NCBI GenBank assembly: GCA_030867875.1
Contig: JAOWCC010001634.1
Coordinates: 103,333,321 to 103,397,320 of the forward strand
DNA from: Actinernus sp. WN-2022
Taxonomy: Eukaryota; Cnidaria; Anthozoa; Actiniaria; Actinernidae
Length of the DNA: 64,000 nt
Reading direction: 5' to 3'
The translations under genes and the position numbers were made by a program. Shown piece after piece: positions 22,681-34,594 of this stretch. Each line of letters begins with the position of its first letter. Position 1 is the stretch's first letter. Under the pieces are notes generated by a model. That model worked only from the letters and a program-made list of their open reading frames with translations. It did not search any database and was not told the origin of the DNA.

Positions 22681-22967
22681 AGCTCACTGATCATCCACGA
22701 GTTGCCCATAGGGGCCCTATGTTTATCATTTGCACAACATACGACGTATAAGGAAGTTTCTTACGAAAGAGTATGGTCATTTTTAGGTGCATTCATTAGT
22801 ATTCGTGTTTTTAGCATGCTTCTTATAACCTTAAGATTATATACATGATGATTGTATATAGTTAGTTATAAATAGTTATAGTAACTTATATCTGTATAGT
22901 CCTTCTTACACAGTTTCTAAGACGCATGTGATCATATATATGTTAACTTGTGCCATAGAAGTGTTAA

Positions 22968-22996
22968 ATATTATTATTATTATTATTATTATTACT
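22968..22996. repeat. (TTA)n microsatellite
   Basis: Nine or so TTA/ATT units. Confidence 0.9.
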
Positions 22997-23340
22997 AGTG
23001 GATACCGCTAACGAAAATCCAACACGTGTGTTAGACGCTAGCTAGGTCATAGCGCATTTTGGGTAGTGCCACGCAACTTGCATGGTAGTGATCATAGGTG
23101 TATGGTTATTTTCCACCTACTAAGGCTCAACTGCAATTTTGGAGCACTTCTCGTGGAAATAAGTGGCCTAAACATCCGCGAAAAAAGTTTCTCCTTGAAG
23201 CGATTGTTATTTTCCATCCAAGTGCATTGAATGTCATCACAAGCTCGCGAACCGACAGCCTTCCGCAGTTCATGCCGCGTGGCAGTTGTCGCGTCGAGTA
23301 CAGAAACCATGGTTTTAACTCTGCCACATCACTTGATCCA
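22997..23340. other. no recognisable gene
   Basis: Overlapping frames of 66-82 codons exist on both strands (23092-23346), but none shows a known domain. Confidence 0.4.
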
Positions 23341-23353
23341 TTGTGATTTGAAG

Positions 23354-23735
23354 CTGCAACCTCATTCTAGCCACTTCTAAACGGGGGAGGGTGCCATTAT
23401 TAACAGGAAAGGCATAGGATTTTCACCCCTCCCCCCTCAGTTTTGCAAGGTTCGCATTTCTTACCCCACATTTGCAACCAATATGTTGTGTTCGTCGTGT
23501 TTACTACCAACACTATGATTTTAGCGCTGCAACTTCATTCAAGCCATTTCTAATGGGGAGGGCACCGTTATTAACAGGACTGAAAGGCATAGGATTTTTC
23601 ACCCCTCCCCCCTCAGTTTTGCAAGGTTCGCATTTCTTACCCCACATTTGCAAGCAATATGTTGTGTTCGTCGTGTTTACCATCAAAACTATGATTTTAA
23701 CGCTGCAACGTTATTTAATCCAGTTCTGGACTCGG
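23354..23735. repeat. tandem repeat, two-plus units of about 175 bases
   Basis: CTGCAAC starts units at 23354, 23527 and 23703 (spacings 173 and 176). Each of the first two contains GGCATAGGATTTT(T)CACC, CCTCAGTTTTGCAAGGTTCG and ATGTTGTGTTCGTCGTGTTTA. The third unit breaks off after about 30 bases. Confidence 0.85.
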
Positions 23736-23935
23736 AAATAGCAAATGAAACTGTCCCAGCATGCTTTGCGGCCAAAACGGAAAGGGCGATGGATTTTTAC
23801 GGGTAGAAAGGAACATCGTAGAGACATGGGGTTTTCACTAAAATGTTACCCATAGAAAACTCCAGGGGGTCTTCTTAATTTTGTTAACGCTTGAGTTCAG
23901 GGGGGGGGGGATGGCAGGCAAAATATAATTTCAAA

Positions 23936-24392
23936 ATGGTTTAACTCCCCCTGAACTTCATTTGCGCGAAGGTTACATCAAAAATTTAATCTAGTTGGAT
24001 GAAATTTCATATGATAGGCTAGTTTTACTTCCCGTTAACATAGCGCAACATACCAAACATTAACACGTCCATGCTATAAATTACAATTATTCCCTACCTC
24101 ACTCCCCCTGGAAATGGTATACCCATTTGTGTTTGAATAATGTCTCCGGAATTTCATTCATGACAAAACTGATCGGTTTCTAAGATTTCAAGTTCAACAC
24201 AGAACCACATGATTAAAGTTAAACGGTTACCCAGGCCCCGCTCGGCCGACGAAAAACGGAGATAAAATGCCTTTATCCCCCATGAACTTCATTTGCGCGA
24301 ATTAGTACGCAAAAACGTCATCTAGTTGAGTGAAATTACATCAGATAGGCTGGTTTTTATGACATTAGCTATGCGCTAGATACCGAACATTA
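23936..24392. repeat. direct repeat of about 120 bases
   Basis: The block TGAACTTCATTTGCGCGAA...ATCTAGTTG...GATAGGCTGG...ACATTA at 23951-24065 recurs at 24281-24392 with moderate divergence. A GGGGGGGGGG tract lies at 23899-23909. Confidence 0.75.
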
Positions 24393-24960
24393 ATTATTTA
24401 ATGATTGTATTATTTCTATGATTATCGTTAGGAATTATTATCAACAAGTAGTTTGCTGGCCACATCAGCTACACTCGAGTCCTCGCCATCACAGAAAACT
24501 TAGAATTTCCAAACAATCCTCACTCCTTAAATGCTTGTGATATGGATTGCATAGGGAAGGCTCGGCGCGGCCTCTTGAGCCTCACCAAACAGACCAGAAG
24601 AAACAGGAGAAGGCAGTCAGTTTCGTGGGAGGTCCAGACTTGCGACTTCCTTCCAACGCGCTCTTACGAATTGACATATCTGCATTATTTATTCTACTTT
24701 ATATAATGCCAAGAGACCATCGTCTCTTGATAATGCCCATTACGTCATCGCGAGGGCTAATGAATATTCAAGTTTAAATAGTCCAATTCGTAGTTCTTGA
24801 AAGGTAACCAAGCCTTATCCTCGCATGGAGGATGAAGTTGATCCTGCACTGATACAAAACGTCTTTAAAAAGATTTCATGATGCCACACGAATGGAATGT
24901 AAGATACGAAGCTCTATCAGTCATGGCCGGCAACATCCGCCTCTCGTCGCGCGCTCACTT
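24393..24960. other. no recognisable gene
   Basis: Short frames only; nothing recognised. Confidence 0.4.
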
Positions 24961-25070
24961 CAATCACTTCAATAGGAAGTATTGTTTGCCTGGTATTTTA
25001 TTGCATGCAATTATAGAGTACAAGGGTTGTGATTGTTATTTTCTCATGGTTGTTTCGACAAACGGACTGA

Positions 25071-25126
25071 TAGTGTAGTGGACAAGACAGAGGACTAGAA
25101 GCTGGTTGCAAGCGAGGTTCGAGTCA
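25071..25126 (+). promoter_or_regulatory. pol III A/B box pair, tRNA-like
   Basis: TAGTGTAGTGG (25071-25081) fits the A box and GGTTCGAGTCA (25116-25126) the B box, 45 bases apart as in a tRNA. The flanks do not close a full acceptor stem, so this looks like a tRNA-derived SINE head captured in the foldback arm rather than a working tRNA gene. Confidence 0.45.
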
Positions 25127-25343
25127 CACTCCGGCCGTAGATTTTTATTTCCTTCTTTCCTTTACTTCTCGCCATTCCTGTGATCATGTAACGCTTAAAA
25201 TGCAAGTGTCTTGATCAGTTTTTGAACTCATCGGAGCAACTTTGAGGTGGTGTTTCGTTGGATGGGATGGGATGACCTGATTGGCTGTTGAACTCATGAA
25301 TTATTCATGAGTTTGAGAAAAAGTACTTCTCAAACTCATTAAT

Positions 25344-25510
25344 AATAGACAATATTCGTATTCTCGCGGACGAGCTGGAACGAGTACTCAGTGGAGGCTC
25401 ATGCGGGGGATTCTTTTCTAATGCTAAATAGCTTATAGCAAATTCCCCCGCATGAGCCTCCATTGAGTACTCGTTCCAGCTCGTCCGTGAGAATACGAAT
25501 ATTGTCTATT
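25344..25510. mobile_element. hairpin MITE family M1, copy 1
   Basis: A near-perfect hairpin of two arms of about 75 bases starting AATAGACAATATTCGTATTC, with the loop around TAATGCTAAATAGC. It is the same element as 41651-41817. Confidence 0.9.
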
Positions 25511-26110
25511 GGACAGCCAATCAGGGCATCCCATTTTGGTCAGGTGTATGTACTTGATACACGATGAAACTCAACATGAAGATCTTGATGTTCAATCAAA
25601 TGACAGATGAATCTTGATGTCTAATGAAGCGCCAGATCAAGGTTGCTCCGACTAGTTGAAGCACTGATCAAAACACTTGCGTTTTATAAGCTTGCATTTT
25701 AATAAGCGTTACATCACAGGAATGGCGAGAAGTAAAGGAAAAGAAGGAAATAAAAATCCAACCGGCTGCTAGTCCTCTGTCTTGTCCACGTTTGTGAAAC
25801 GACCATGAGCCGAAATAACAATCACAACCCTTGTAGTAATTGTGCAATAAAATTCCAGGCATGCAAACAATACTTTCTAATGATTTATTCAGAATGCTTG
25901 AGAAGTCATATCAAAAACTCGAACTTCGTGTTTAACCAGGGGATCCAAACACCTCGAAACAATAAAAATACTCGGCCGAAACGGCCTTGCTTTCATCTGT
26001 TGTCGGTGTTTGGAACCCCGGATAAAACACTATTACTTAAAGTGACTTCAACCTTCTCCAAAAGTCGGTTATTAATTTATGACAATTGGGTCGCCATCTG
26101 ATCGGCGAGA

Positions 26111-26930
26111 ATGGTGTTCACACTACTTCAAACGGTTCTGCTCAGTTAAATCAAACACCGCCACTGAAAAAAGTTGCTGTAGGAGTTGGAGGCAAAGCAT
26201 AACGCTTTACAATAAACTTTATGAGAATCCGGCCGCTCTAATCGGCTAAAGTTTTTTCAAACTTAAAGGGGAATGAACCCTAAAATCAACCCAATGTCTT
26301 TACAAAGATGTTTCAGTTCGAAATAAATAAGTTCTGCTATTTTATTTTTCTGTGTTGCGCGTCTATGAGGAGAAAATTAGTCTCCAAGTTCGATTTTCCG
26401 CTATAAAATCTATATTGTGTGGCGGCTCAATTCAGTGCAAATTTCCCCATAATACGTCACACATACCAAGGAAAAACGATCACACCTTCAGCACAAAGAA
26501 AACACAATGGTCCGCTATTAGAAGCCGTTAATCCTGCTATTCAATATAGGGAACAGCATGCAAAACTAATTTATTCCCCGTATTCTACGTCACGAATTAC
26601 AAGACTTGAGGCTGTGAGGAAGGTTTTCAGATTTTCTCTTTCTAGACGCTCAACACAGAAAAATGAAATAGGAGAACCTATTTATTTCGAATATATGTTT
26701 GTATAGACATTGGGTTGATTTTAGGTTTCAGTTTCCCTTTAACGTTCTATTTTTATATGAAACACCGCTACTGAGTTGGAGTACACACAGCAAGCAAAGC
26801 AACGCGTCGAAATCAACATAATGAGGATCGGGCTACACTAACTTTAAACGGTTCTGGTTTTAAATGAAACAGCGTCACTGAAAAATGTTGCTGTAGAAGG
26901 TGGCGGCAAAGCATATTAATAAATATTCCA
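26111..26930. repeat. minisatellite of about 140 bases, three units
   Basis: ACGGTTCTG...AAATGAAACA/AATCAAACACCGCCACTGAAAAA-type units begin near 26126, 26742 and 26845; GTTGCTGTAG and GGCAAAGCAT are shared by units 1 and 3. The TTAA element at 26267-26738 lies between units 1 and 2. Confidence 0.65.
26267..26738. mobile_element. TTAA-flanked MITE with long TIRs, 472 bp
   Basis: The left end is AGGGGAATGAACCCTAAAA; the right end is the inverse of AGGGAAACTGAAACCTAAAA. The imperfect inverted repeats extend about 110 bases (AATCAACCCAATGTCT, TCGAAATAAATAGGTTC). TTAA flanks both sides (26263-26266, 26739-26742). The 95-codon frame inside has no known domain. Confidence 0.85.
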
Positions 26931-27347
26931 GGTTCCGAGGAGGTGAATTAAGGCCGCCCTTTGCATAAGCAAAGTAGGCTTTAGCTCTTTTGGTACCGGC
27001 ATGATTGAATACCACTTAATGGTGGCCCCGAGGTACAGCGAGTTTGATTTCCCCGGGGGGAACATTGACGATCGAGGAGAAACAAAACCCCAAGTTGTAC
27101 CGGCTGAGTAGCCGATACGCGAGACCTTGAGGAAACTTAATCTTAAAAGGCGAAGAAGAGAAACGATAAACACCTAAATTCGCGAAACGTCCTCGTCCAA
27201 TCGAAAAAGGCGTTTGACTTGGGGGTATAACAAAAACACTAGTCGTATCCGAGCGGCTTGGTTGAGTGAAACCAAGTTAGACTGTAGATTTACTTTTATG
27301 GTTGCAGTGGCTAAAATGACTTTTTAAACACTAAACAAACGGCTTTC
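26931..27347. other. no recognisable gene
   Basis: An 85-codon minus frame (26916-27173) has no recognisable domain. The rest shows nothing. Confidence 0.4.
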
Positions 27348-27504
27348 GTAAAGCCTAGTCCTCACTAGCGCCATAAGCACAAACAACATTAAGCAGACTC
27401 AGTAATCACATCCGTGAGAAGAAGTACCGCTAATGATTAATGCTGCATTACTACGTCTGCGTATGTTGCTTGTGCTTATGCCGCTAGTGAGGACTAGGCT
27501 TTAC
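27348..27504. mobile_element. hairpin MITE family M2, copy 1
   Basis: The arms begin GTAAAGCCTAGTCCTCACTA and contain GCATAAGCACAAGCAACAT and CGCAGAC words. The element at 60147-60269 shares CAAGCAACATACGCAGACTC, and 30889-30977 shares part of it. Confidence 0.8.
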
Positions 27505-27699
27505 AGTTGAGGTGGAAGTGTGAAACATGCTTTGAATAAACGAATTCAGCTTTTTGCGTTGCTTTCATAGTTTCTATGGCTGAACTGAGAATAATCTTTA
27601 CAACACTGAACACAAGCAATTCTGTTGAAACACTATGAATTCGCTAACTTTGTCATTTTGAAATGAAATACTCTAGAAATTTGTAATTAGGCAGTAATC

Positions 27700-28115
27700 A
27701 CGTGTCTTAACATTTTAAGGTAGGTATTCTGGCGTCACGTGATCTTAAGGCTGATAAAACAAAGAAATCAAAATGGGCCGGTCACAGTGCATTTTTAAAA
27801 TAACGATTTCTGGCTTATCTAATTACACTTCTGGTTGTCTCTAAAGCTCTGGTTGGATTGGTTGAAATTTTGCCATTGTCGGGGAGAAAATTGGGGAAAA
27901 CTGGTTCCAAGATCAGGTCACGTGACCTGTTTTCTCTATTTTCGCCTGAACAATCTATCAGGATGAACCATTCCAAACGGATATTTAGAAACAACCAGAA
28001 GTGTAATCAAATAAGCAAGAAATCAAAAAGTACTGTGACCTGCCCAGTTTTGAGATCAGAAATTTCTAGATTTTGTAATCACGTGGTTGGTCACGTGACA
28101 GACATTTTACAACAA
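27700..28115. mobile_element. inverted-repeat element of about 400 bases
   Basis: Bases 27772-27845 match 27985-28058 in reverse: GGTCACAGT, GATTTCT-GCTTAT, AATTACACTTCTGGTTGT-TCTAAA. Both outer ends carry TCACGTGA. The 90-codon frame across the centre has no known domain. Confidence 0.75.
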
Positions 28116-28209
28116 AATCCGTTCAAATGACTGAAGACATTGAGATTAGTAATAACCACTAGTTTTGTAGAATTCGGGCAAACGGGCAAACATAAGCCAC
28201 TCTATTCAA

Positions 28210-30805
28210 TAAAATAGCCTTGGCCTCGATTTCATGCTCAAACTCTGTCTTAACATGCTTGGAATTTGATCTTTGTGTCGAGATCAGGAAATTAAAAACT
28301 AAGCCCTTCATTTTAGGTACCTGGTACAGACCACCAAATTCAGCAATGGAATGCTTTGATCATTTTGAGGTATTATTAAACAAAAATGTTGAAGCCAGCA
28401 TATTGGGTGACTTTAACTGCAATATAACTACTACTAGATTTGGGCATTGCACGACCCGCTTAACCGATCTATGTGAACAGTACCAGTATGCACAAATGAA
28501 CCTACACGGGTGACTGCTCAATCTTCTACCATCATCGATCTCTTTTTTACTAGTGAACCAAGCAAATTCTACTTATCTGGTGTTAGCCATGTTAGTATTA
28601 GCGACCATAGTGTTATCTATGCAGCTAGGAAGTTAATAAATCCAAAAACACGTCCTAAACGTCTTAATTGAAACAAGGCAGTTCAAGCATTTTGATATGT
28701 CCAGTTGGCTTGATACCATGGAAAAAAAATTAAGATGTTGAATATCCCAATGAAGCCTGGGAGCTGTGAAAAAAAATATTTCTATAGGTTTCTCAGAGAC
28801 ATCCACCACTGAAAAAAGGCGGGTTAGAAATTCCTTTGTACCATGGCTGACAAAAGATTTAAAACAATTGATGCATGAAAGAGATCGACTTAAAAAGCTA
28901 GCTATATTGACTAACAATGTAGATATGTGGAGCGCCTATAAACGAACAAAAAATGACGTCAATTACATGATCAAAAGCTGCAAGGCAGAATACTACCATA
29001 ACTATTTTATGGTAAATAAAATTAATATGGGAAAACTTGGAAAGCTATTAACACTGTACTCAGTAGGAAAAGCAGAACATCTGCCCAACCTGAAAAGATT
29101 GATATTGATGGTGCTGAAATAAAAGACCCTTATCTGGTGAGTAATGCTTTTAATAAGCATTACTTAATTCCAGAGCCAGATATAAGCTTCCGTGAGTACA
29201 TATCCCCCTGTAGTACCTCTTTTGAACTGAAGGACCTCTCTGACAATGAAGTGGCGGACCTCATTTGTGAACTCTCAATATCAAAATCATGTGGCCTTGA
29301 CAAAATTCCAGCTTCTCTTCTAAAAGCAAGTGTCCCTACAACCGTTAGATCCCTGACGTATATCTTCAACCAATCAATTAGAAAGGCTATAATCCTTGCC
29401 GACTGGAAAAGTGCAAGAGTTTCACCAATTCACAAAGCGGAGTAAAAAACAGATCGCAATAACTATCGACCGATTTCAGTCTTGCCAGTCATATCTAAAA
29501 GTTTAGAGAGGGCTGTGTTTCGTCAATTCTAAAACTATTTGGTTAATCATAAGCTACTCACAAAATTACAATCCGGATTCAGGCCACTTCATTCAACTCT
29601 TACTGCCCTACTTGAAGCAACAAATGAATGGTATGTTAATATCGATGGTGGTCTAACTTATGCTGTAATTTTCCTTGACCTTAAAAAGGCGTTTGACACC
29701 ATTGATCACAACATACTATTAGCAAAACTCAGGTCGTATGGGGTTCAATCTAAAGCATACAATTGGTTTAGTAAATACCTAACGGACCGCACCCAAAAAC
29801 TACTAATCAATGTGCTATCAGATAATATAGAATTCCCCAGGCTCCATATTGGGTTCGTTATTGTTTCTAATTTACATCAATTTTCTGCCAAACTGTAACG
29901 TAGTGTCAAATCCACCGTTTATATGCAGATGACACGTGCCTTACATCTGCCTCTAATGATCCTAATGAACTTATCTATACAATGAATCACGATCTCCAAG
30001 AGGTCCAGAAATGGCTTAATGCAAATAAATTAAGCCTTAACATTGTCAAAACCAAATGTATGTTTATAGCAACAAATCATAAAGTTAAATTGTTGCCGAG
30101 TAGCCATCCGTAATGGTCCAAGATCGGAGAATAGACAGAGTTTGTAGCTATAAATACATTGGTGTTGAGTTAGACGAAACACTGTCTTGGAGCTCTCACA
30201 TCGATAACTGAGATAAGTAAAAAGGTTGCAAAGTCACTAGCAGTTCTCAGAAGGGTTAAACCTTTTCTCACATATGATACCTTAAATACACTCTATAATT
30301 CTATCGTCCTGCCTCACTTAGACTATTGTAGCCCTGTCGTCTGTTTATTTCAATAAACAAAATGGCACCGGAATATCTAGGAAATCTCTTCACTAAAACG
30401 AATGATGTTCACAATCTTCGTTGCTCCAACCAGAACATATTTGTCCCAAGACCTCACTCAGAAGCACTCAAAAGGAGTTTCTCTTACAGAGGGGCAGTCC
30501 TCTGGAACTCCCTTCCAATCGGAGCACAACAAGCTCAATCAAGAACATCTTTTTAAAATTACATTAATAATAGCCATTAATTTTAGATTAATTAAATGAG
30601 CAATATAATTTTAGTATGTTAGTGGAATAATTTCATGACTTTGTATATATATATATACAATTATTACTCAACTAGTATTATAATTTTATTTATTTATTAA
30701 CAGGTAATTTTTAAATAGCTTAGGTTAGAACACGGCTCTCTGGAAGAGCACATATGTGAATGAGACTTTCCGTGTATAAATAAAGATTATGTATGTATGA
30801 AATGG
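28210..30805 (+). pseudogene. LINE ORF2 relic: endonuclease and reverse transcriptase
   Basis: Endonuclease: LGTWYRPPNS (about 28313), ILGDFNCNI (28400) and, in another frame, IDLFFT (28535) and SDHSVIY (28598). The pre-RT linker holds FVPWLTKDLKQLMHERDRLKK (28830-28895). RT: GLDKIPASLLK (29293), NNYRPISVLP (29455), QSGFRPLHST (29569), FLDLKKAFDTIDHN (29670), YADDTC (29920), NKLSLN (30025), and the tail FSYRGAVLWNSLPIG (30477-30525). At least six stops or frameshifts. The N-terminal endonuclease is missing, so the copy is 5'-truncated. The 3' UTR ends in a short TATG repeat near 30790-30800. Jockey-superfamily (CR1/L2-like). Confidence 0.85.
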
Positions 30806-30888
30806 CGATGAAATAAACGCGATTGTTATGTTTGAGGGAGGAACTAGTAAAATTATCATAATTTGGGAATGATTTTAAAGAATGACGA

Positions 30889-30977
30889 GTTCACACTAGT
30901 GACACAAGCCAATTTAACGGCACATGTTGGATGGCGTATGTTGGATGCGCTTATGCTTGTGTGTCACTAGTGTGAAC
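30889..30977. mobile_element. short hairpin MITE related to M2
   Basis: The arms are GTTCACACTAGTGACAC and inverse; GCGTATGTTGGATGCGCTTA inside resembles the M2 arm (ACATACG...GCATAAGC). Confidence 0.7.
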
Positions 30978-31980
30978 CAGCCGGGGAGCAGGTCAAAAAA
31001 CACATGCCCTCTAGACGGACCCATTTTGGAGCAGAGGGGTGGGGGCTGCTGCCAGCCATCTCCTCTGGAGAAAAAAGCTCAATATTAAAAAATAATTTGC
31101 TCTTAAATATCTCCGAAACTAAAACATCGGGCACAATGAATCAGGCGACAATACTTAGTCACGTGACACGAGCTAGCGCGCTGGATTTAAATTTCTGCTC
31201 CAGCGGACTTGCCAAATAACAAAGAAAACTGCCTGAAACTGGTCTATGCCCTGAACATATTGCTGATATTGGGGTTTAAAAATTGTTATCGACAAAAATG
31301 TAAACACGGGATTTTAAAGAACAGATGTAACGCTGCAATTTCCGCTAATTTGGTGGTAAATTAAGTGAAATATTCTGCCATCAAATAAAGGCTGAAGTTT
31401 TGGTTATTTCAGGTAGAAAACGTATGGAAAGTGTTCTCATTTGCTATTCAGTTCTTATTCCTCAGTAAAATCAGTAAAAATAGTAAAAACGGGAAAAGAT
31501 TATTTGTTAACTTATCTGTTATCAAGCGTTCTTTTATCGAAATCCGTTGAATATTTCTGCCAGTAAAGTTGAAAAGTCTTTCTAGCAGTTAAAATATCCG
31601 TAAACTTGCATGAATCGACCTTTCGAAACTCCCGGGAGACCGGCGAGCTAGCATATGCTCCGCCTACTGTGTTAAACAGAAGATACCGAAACAAAGGTGC
31701 GGCAGTGAAAAGCCAATTAGTCAATTGGCTTTTGAATTTGACTAAAACTGAAATAACAAATGCCAAGGACTACATCTTGAAGAACTAAACACACATCAAG
31801 AGAAACTTTGCATTCGCATTTTATTCTCTATATCACTGTTAGCGTTGTAATTAGAATTACAATCTGATAAAAGTTAAATATTTTCACCAATCACGGACTC
31901 TATTTATTTATTACTCTTTCTACACCAGCGTTCTTTGTCTTACGCGGTTTGTAGCGTAGTGTAGCCTGCAGAATCTTCAG
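30978..31980. other. no recognisable gene
   Basis: Frames of 60-84 codons (31004-31219, 31512-31788) lack known domains. TCACGTGACA at 31159 is the only notable short site. Confidence 0.4.
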
Positions 31981-32372
31981 GAAAACTATCCCGACTCGAA
32001 ATCATCCCGGATTTTTGAAAAATAATGATCCCGGATTGATTATACTAGAAGAAAATACTGGTCAATTATCAAACGATTTTGACCAGAAATTTCAGCCCGT
32101 ATTTTGTATTTATCGCGCTGAGTTATTGTTTTTGCTTGCCTGCACTAGTTCTGAAAATTCGTTAGAAAGCTTGAGACTACACAAATTCGGGATACACCGT
32201 TAAACACTAGAAAACTCTATCGGAACAACGATCCCGGATTCACGTTCCCACCGCTTACAATCCCGGCTTCGTTTTTATCCCGGATTCATCGAAAAGTATC
32301 CGAACTCGCTGGGATAAGTACAAACGGGGTTACGAATCCGGGATAATGATACAGGATTCACGACGAACATTG
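31981..32372. repeat. dispersed ATCCCGGATTC repeats
   Basis: ATCCCGGATT or a close variant occurs at about 32003, 32028, 32229 and 32277, with ATCCCGGCTTC at 32261 and the inverse GAATCCGGGAT at 32334. The units are irregularly spaced and the intervening sequence is unique. Confidence 0.65.
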
Positions 32373-33217
32373 GCGAATATACCGTCTCGCACACTTTCGC
32401 TATTCAAATGGTCGTTTTCACTCAGAACCGGCTAAGTGCGAAGAACAGAGCGGCACTGTGCTGAGTTCAATCCAAAACGTTTGTAAAGTGAACATGAAAA
32501 ACTCACAGAGCAGCGTAAAAAGCCCATCACAAACATATGTAGAAACGAATTTGTAAAATCTTGAGCTTTAAAAAGATACTTTTCTCGTGTTTCTGTCTGC
32601 TCTAGAAGTCGACGTCTAGTCTAGTTGCATCAGTTTACCGGCTCAGATTCACGAGCCGCGCTCGCTACTGGAAGTCAAACTACCAAGTTGCTGTTCTAAT
32701 TCTCGAGAAGTGTGGAGGAGAGAAGCCACTATTTTTCGATCTCAAAATTACTTAAATTGAAAACTAGCGTAGCCTAAAAAAAACTCAATCGAGCGTCCTA
32801 GCACATTTTTCTAGTGCGGACTTTCACGGGAATGTACTTCTCAAAGTTTGTGACGGCACTTTTCATCTATCGATATAACAAGATTCAGTACCAACTAGTC
32901 GTTAATTGCGGAAAGGGAAATGACGTCTCCTTGTCCCATAACGGAGAGCGAACGACAGTGATTGCGATGTGCTTAATGTGATGTGGGAGTATGGTATTTC
33001 CACACCGATTATCACAAGCCAATCACAATCGTCTTATTGGATAATTAATTGTATTATTCTTAATTATGCCGACCTCGCTTAAACCTAACAGCCGTAACTA
33101 CATGTCGCCGAACTGAAACAATACCATTCTGCGCGATGAGGCATAATCAAGACACAAATGCACTGCTTGTTTTGTATTGTGCTATCATTTTATTTGCTGT
33201 ATTAAAATTATCACCAG
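32373..33217. other. no recognisable gene
   Basis: No long frames and no terminal repeats seen. It has slightly more CpG than its surroundings (32640-32720). Confidence 0.4.
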
Positions 33218-33259
33218 CCCCCCCCCCCCCTCCCCCCTCCCCCCCCCCCCCCCCCCCCC
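33218..33259. repeat. 42-base poly(C) tract
   Basis: Nearly pure C with two T interruptions. The complementary strand could form a G-quadruplex and this strand an i-motif. Such tracts are also weak points in assemblies. Confidence 0.9.
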
Positions 33260-33649
33260 AGAATGGAATTAGATGGTCAGAAATGGCGGATGGGAACAAA
33301 ATCAGTTAACAATCACAATGGCATGACTTGAAAATGAACATTTTAGAACGCGGACAAAACTCCACATGATCTTGCTATCCCTCTCCATATTTGGGAATTT
33401 TGTTGTTCTAAAATGAGTGATATACGATTCTCATAGGAAATTTTCGAATGGAGTCGTAAACAACACTTGATGATCCGGTTGTGCTTGTGGCAAGGAAAGA
33501 AAGGGTATTAAAACAATGATAATTCGCAGGCGGAGGTCGTTGTTTTTAATTGATCTTTGCGGTTTTTGCGAGTACAAGCAAAACAAGCTTGTGGTGACGA
33601 GTGCGCCTAAAATCAGCCGATCGATTAGCAGTCAAAACCTGACGAAATT
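33260..33649. other. no recognisable gene
   Basis: Nothing recognised. Confidence 0.35.
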
Positions 33650-34062
33650 AGCCGGTAACAAAACGAGCCGGAGACTGAAACCGAGTCAGTAAAACTAATT
33701 CAATTAGTAACTAGTCAAAGCGAGCATTATTTTCCAAAAGAACAGATCAAACTAAGCTAGTCTGGAAAGTTTGGTGAACTTTGGCTCAATATTGACGATG
33801 CTAGAAGGCATCAAATATGTCAATTTTTCCATACAAACTCTCTTATTTTTTAACGTTGTCCCTCCAAACCATACATTCATTCTAAAATTTTGGAGGGACA
33901 AAGAAATTTCAATTGCTTATAATTCAGACAAGATTCACTTGAATCACGTCAAACTTGGCACACATGCTAATTTCAACATGCTCTATCATGTGATGAACTT
34001 CATTTTAGAATTAGAGTAATTCTGATAAACACGGTCCCAGTCCCCTGCTCGTTTTGTTACCG
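33650..34062. mobile_element. inverted-repeat element of about 410 bases
   Basis: TTAGCCGGTAACAAAACGAG (33650-33669) is repeated in reverse at 34043-34062 with one or two changes; inward pairing continues for about 25 weaker bases. Inside, TTGTCCCTCCAAA (about 33857) pairs with TTTGGAGGGACAA (about 33890). The 82-codon frame spanning it is probably chance. Confidence 0.6.
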
Positions 34063-34452
34063 GCCAATTTCAAAGACAAAATACATATTTTCGGTGAATT
34101 TACATACGAATCATCAACCCTTTTTATAACCACAGTTCTAAGCTATGCGAGGTTAAAATGTCTTATATGTTGCAATAGATTACTTAACGTTTTAAGGAAC
34201 TGCTTTATCACTTGTTTCAGTTCATTTGTCATGGGCTTTTACTTTACCCTTTGCCAGAAATAAAACCTCATGTATTCACGTTTAAATCTAAAGGCACATA
34301 TTTATTCTCGTCGCGCTACCACAGTGCGATCAAGGGATCGTAGAAAACATCTAAGCTTGCCATCGGCATGAAAACATTGTGGTAGGAAGTGTCTGCCAAG
34401 AGATCTCAAACACTGAACTTCACGCATGGGTCCATCTTAGATCACCAGTTTA
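34063..34452. other. no recognisable gene
   Basis: One 69-codon frame with hydrophobic stretches (34054-34263) but no recognised family. Confidence 0.35.
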
Positions 34453-34585
34453 AAGCCTGGTTTCCATATGATCGCTACGATCGCAGCTATCGCTGGATTC
34501 TTTTGTTTAGCGTATAAATTTACGCTTCGATTCATACCGAACAAAATAATCCTGCGATCGTTGCGATTATATGGAAACCGGACTT
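34453..34585. mobile_element. hairpin MITE of 133 bases
   Basis: AAGCCTGGTTTCCATATGAT at the left pairs with the right end ATATGGAAACCGGACTT; GATCGCAG and CTGCGATC pair inside. Elements with GGTTTCCATATG ends are common in animal genomes. Confidence 0.8.
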
Positions 34586-34594
34586 AAGTAAGAG

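Larger units (their letters stand above)
24970..25885. mobile_element. foldback element with tRNA-like motif
   Basis: The left arm, about 24975-25245, is matched in reverse by about 25600-25880. Shared words include AAGTATTGTTTGCCTG, ACAAGGGTTGTGATTGTTATT, GGACAAGACAGAGGACTAG and CTTCTCGCCATTCCTGTGAT. The right arm lacks about 35 bases around the B box. The centre holds the 25344-25510 MITE, so a hairpin sits inside a foldback. Confidence 0.75.

Noticed and set aside
25062..25140. Functional tRNA gene
   Set aside because: A and B boxes are well spaced, but the acceptor and anticodon stems do not close and the reversed arm has lost the B box.
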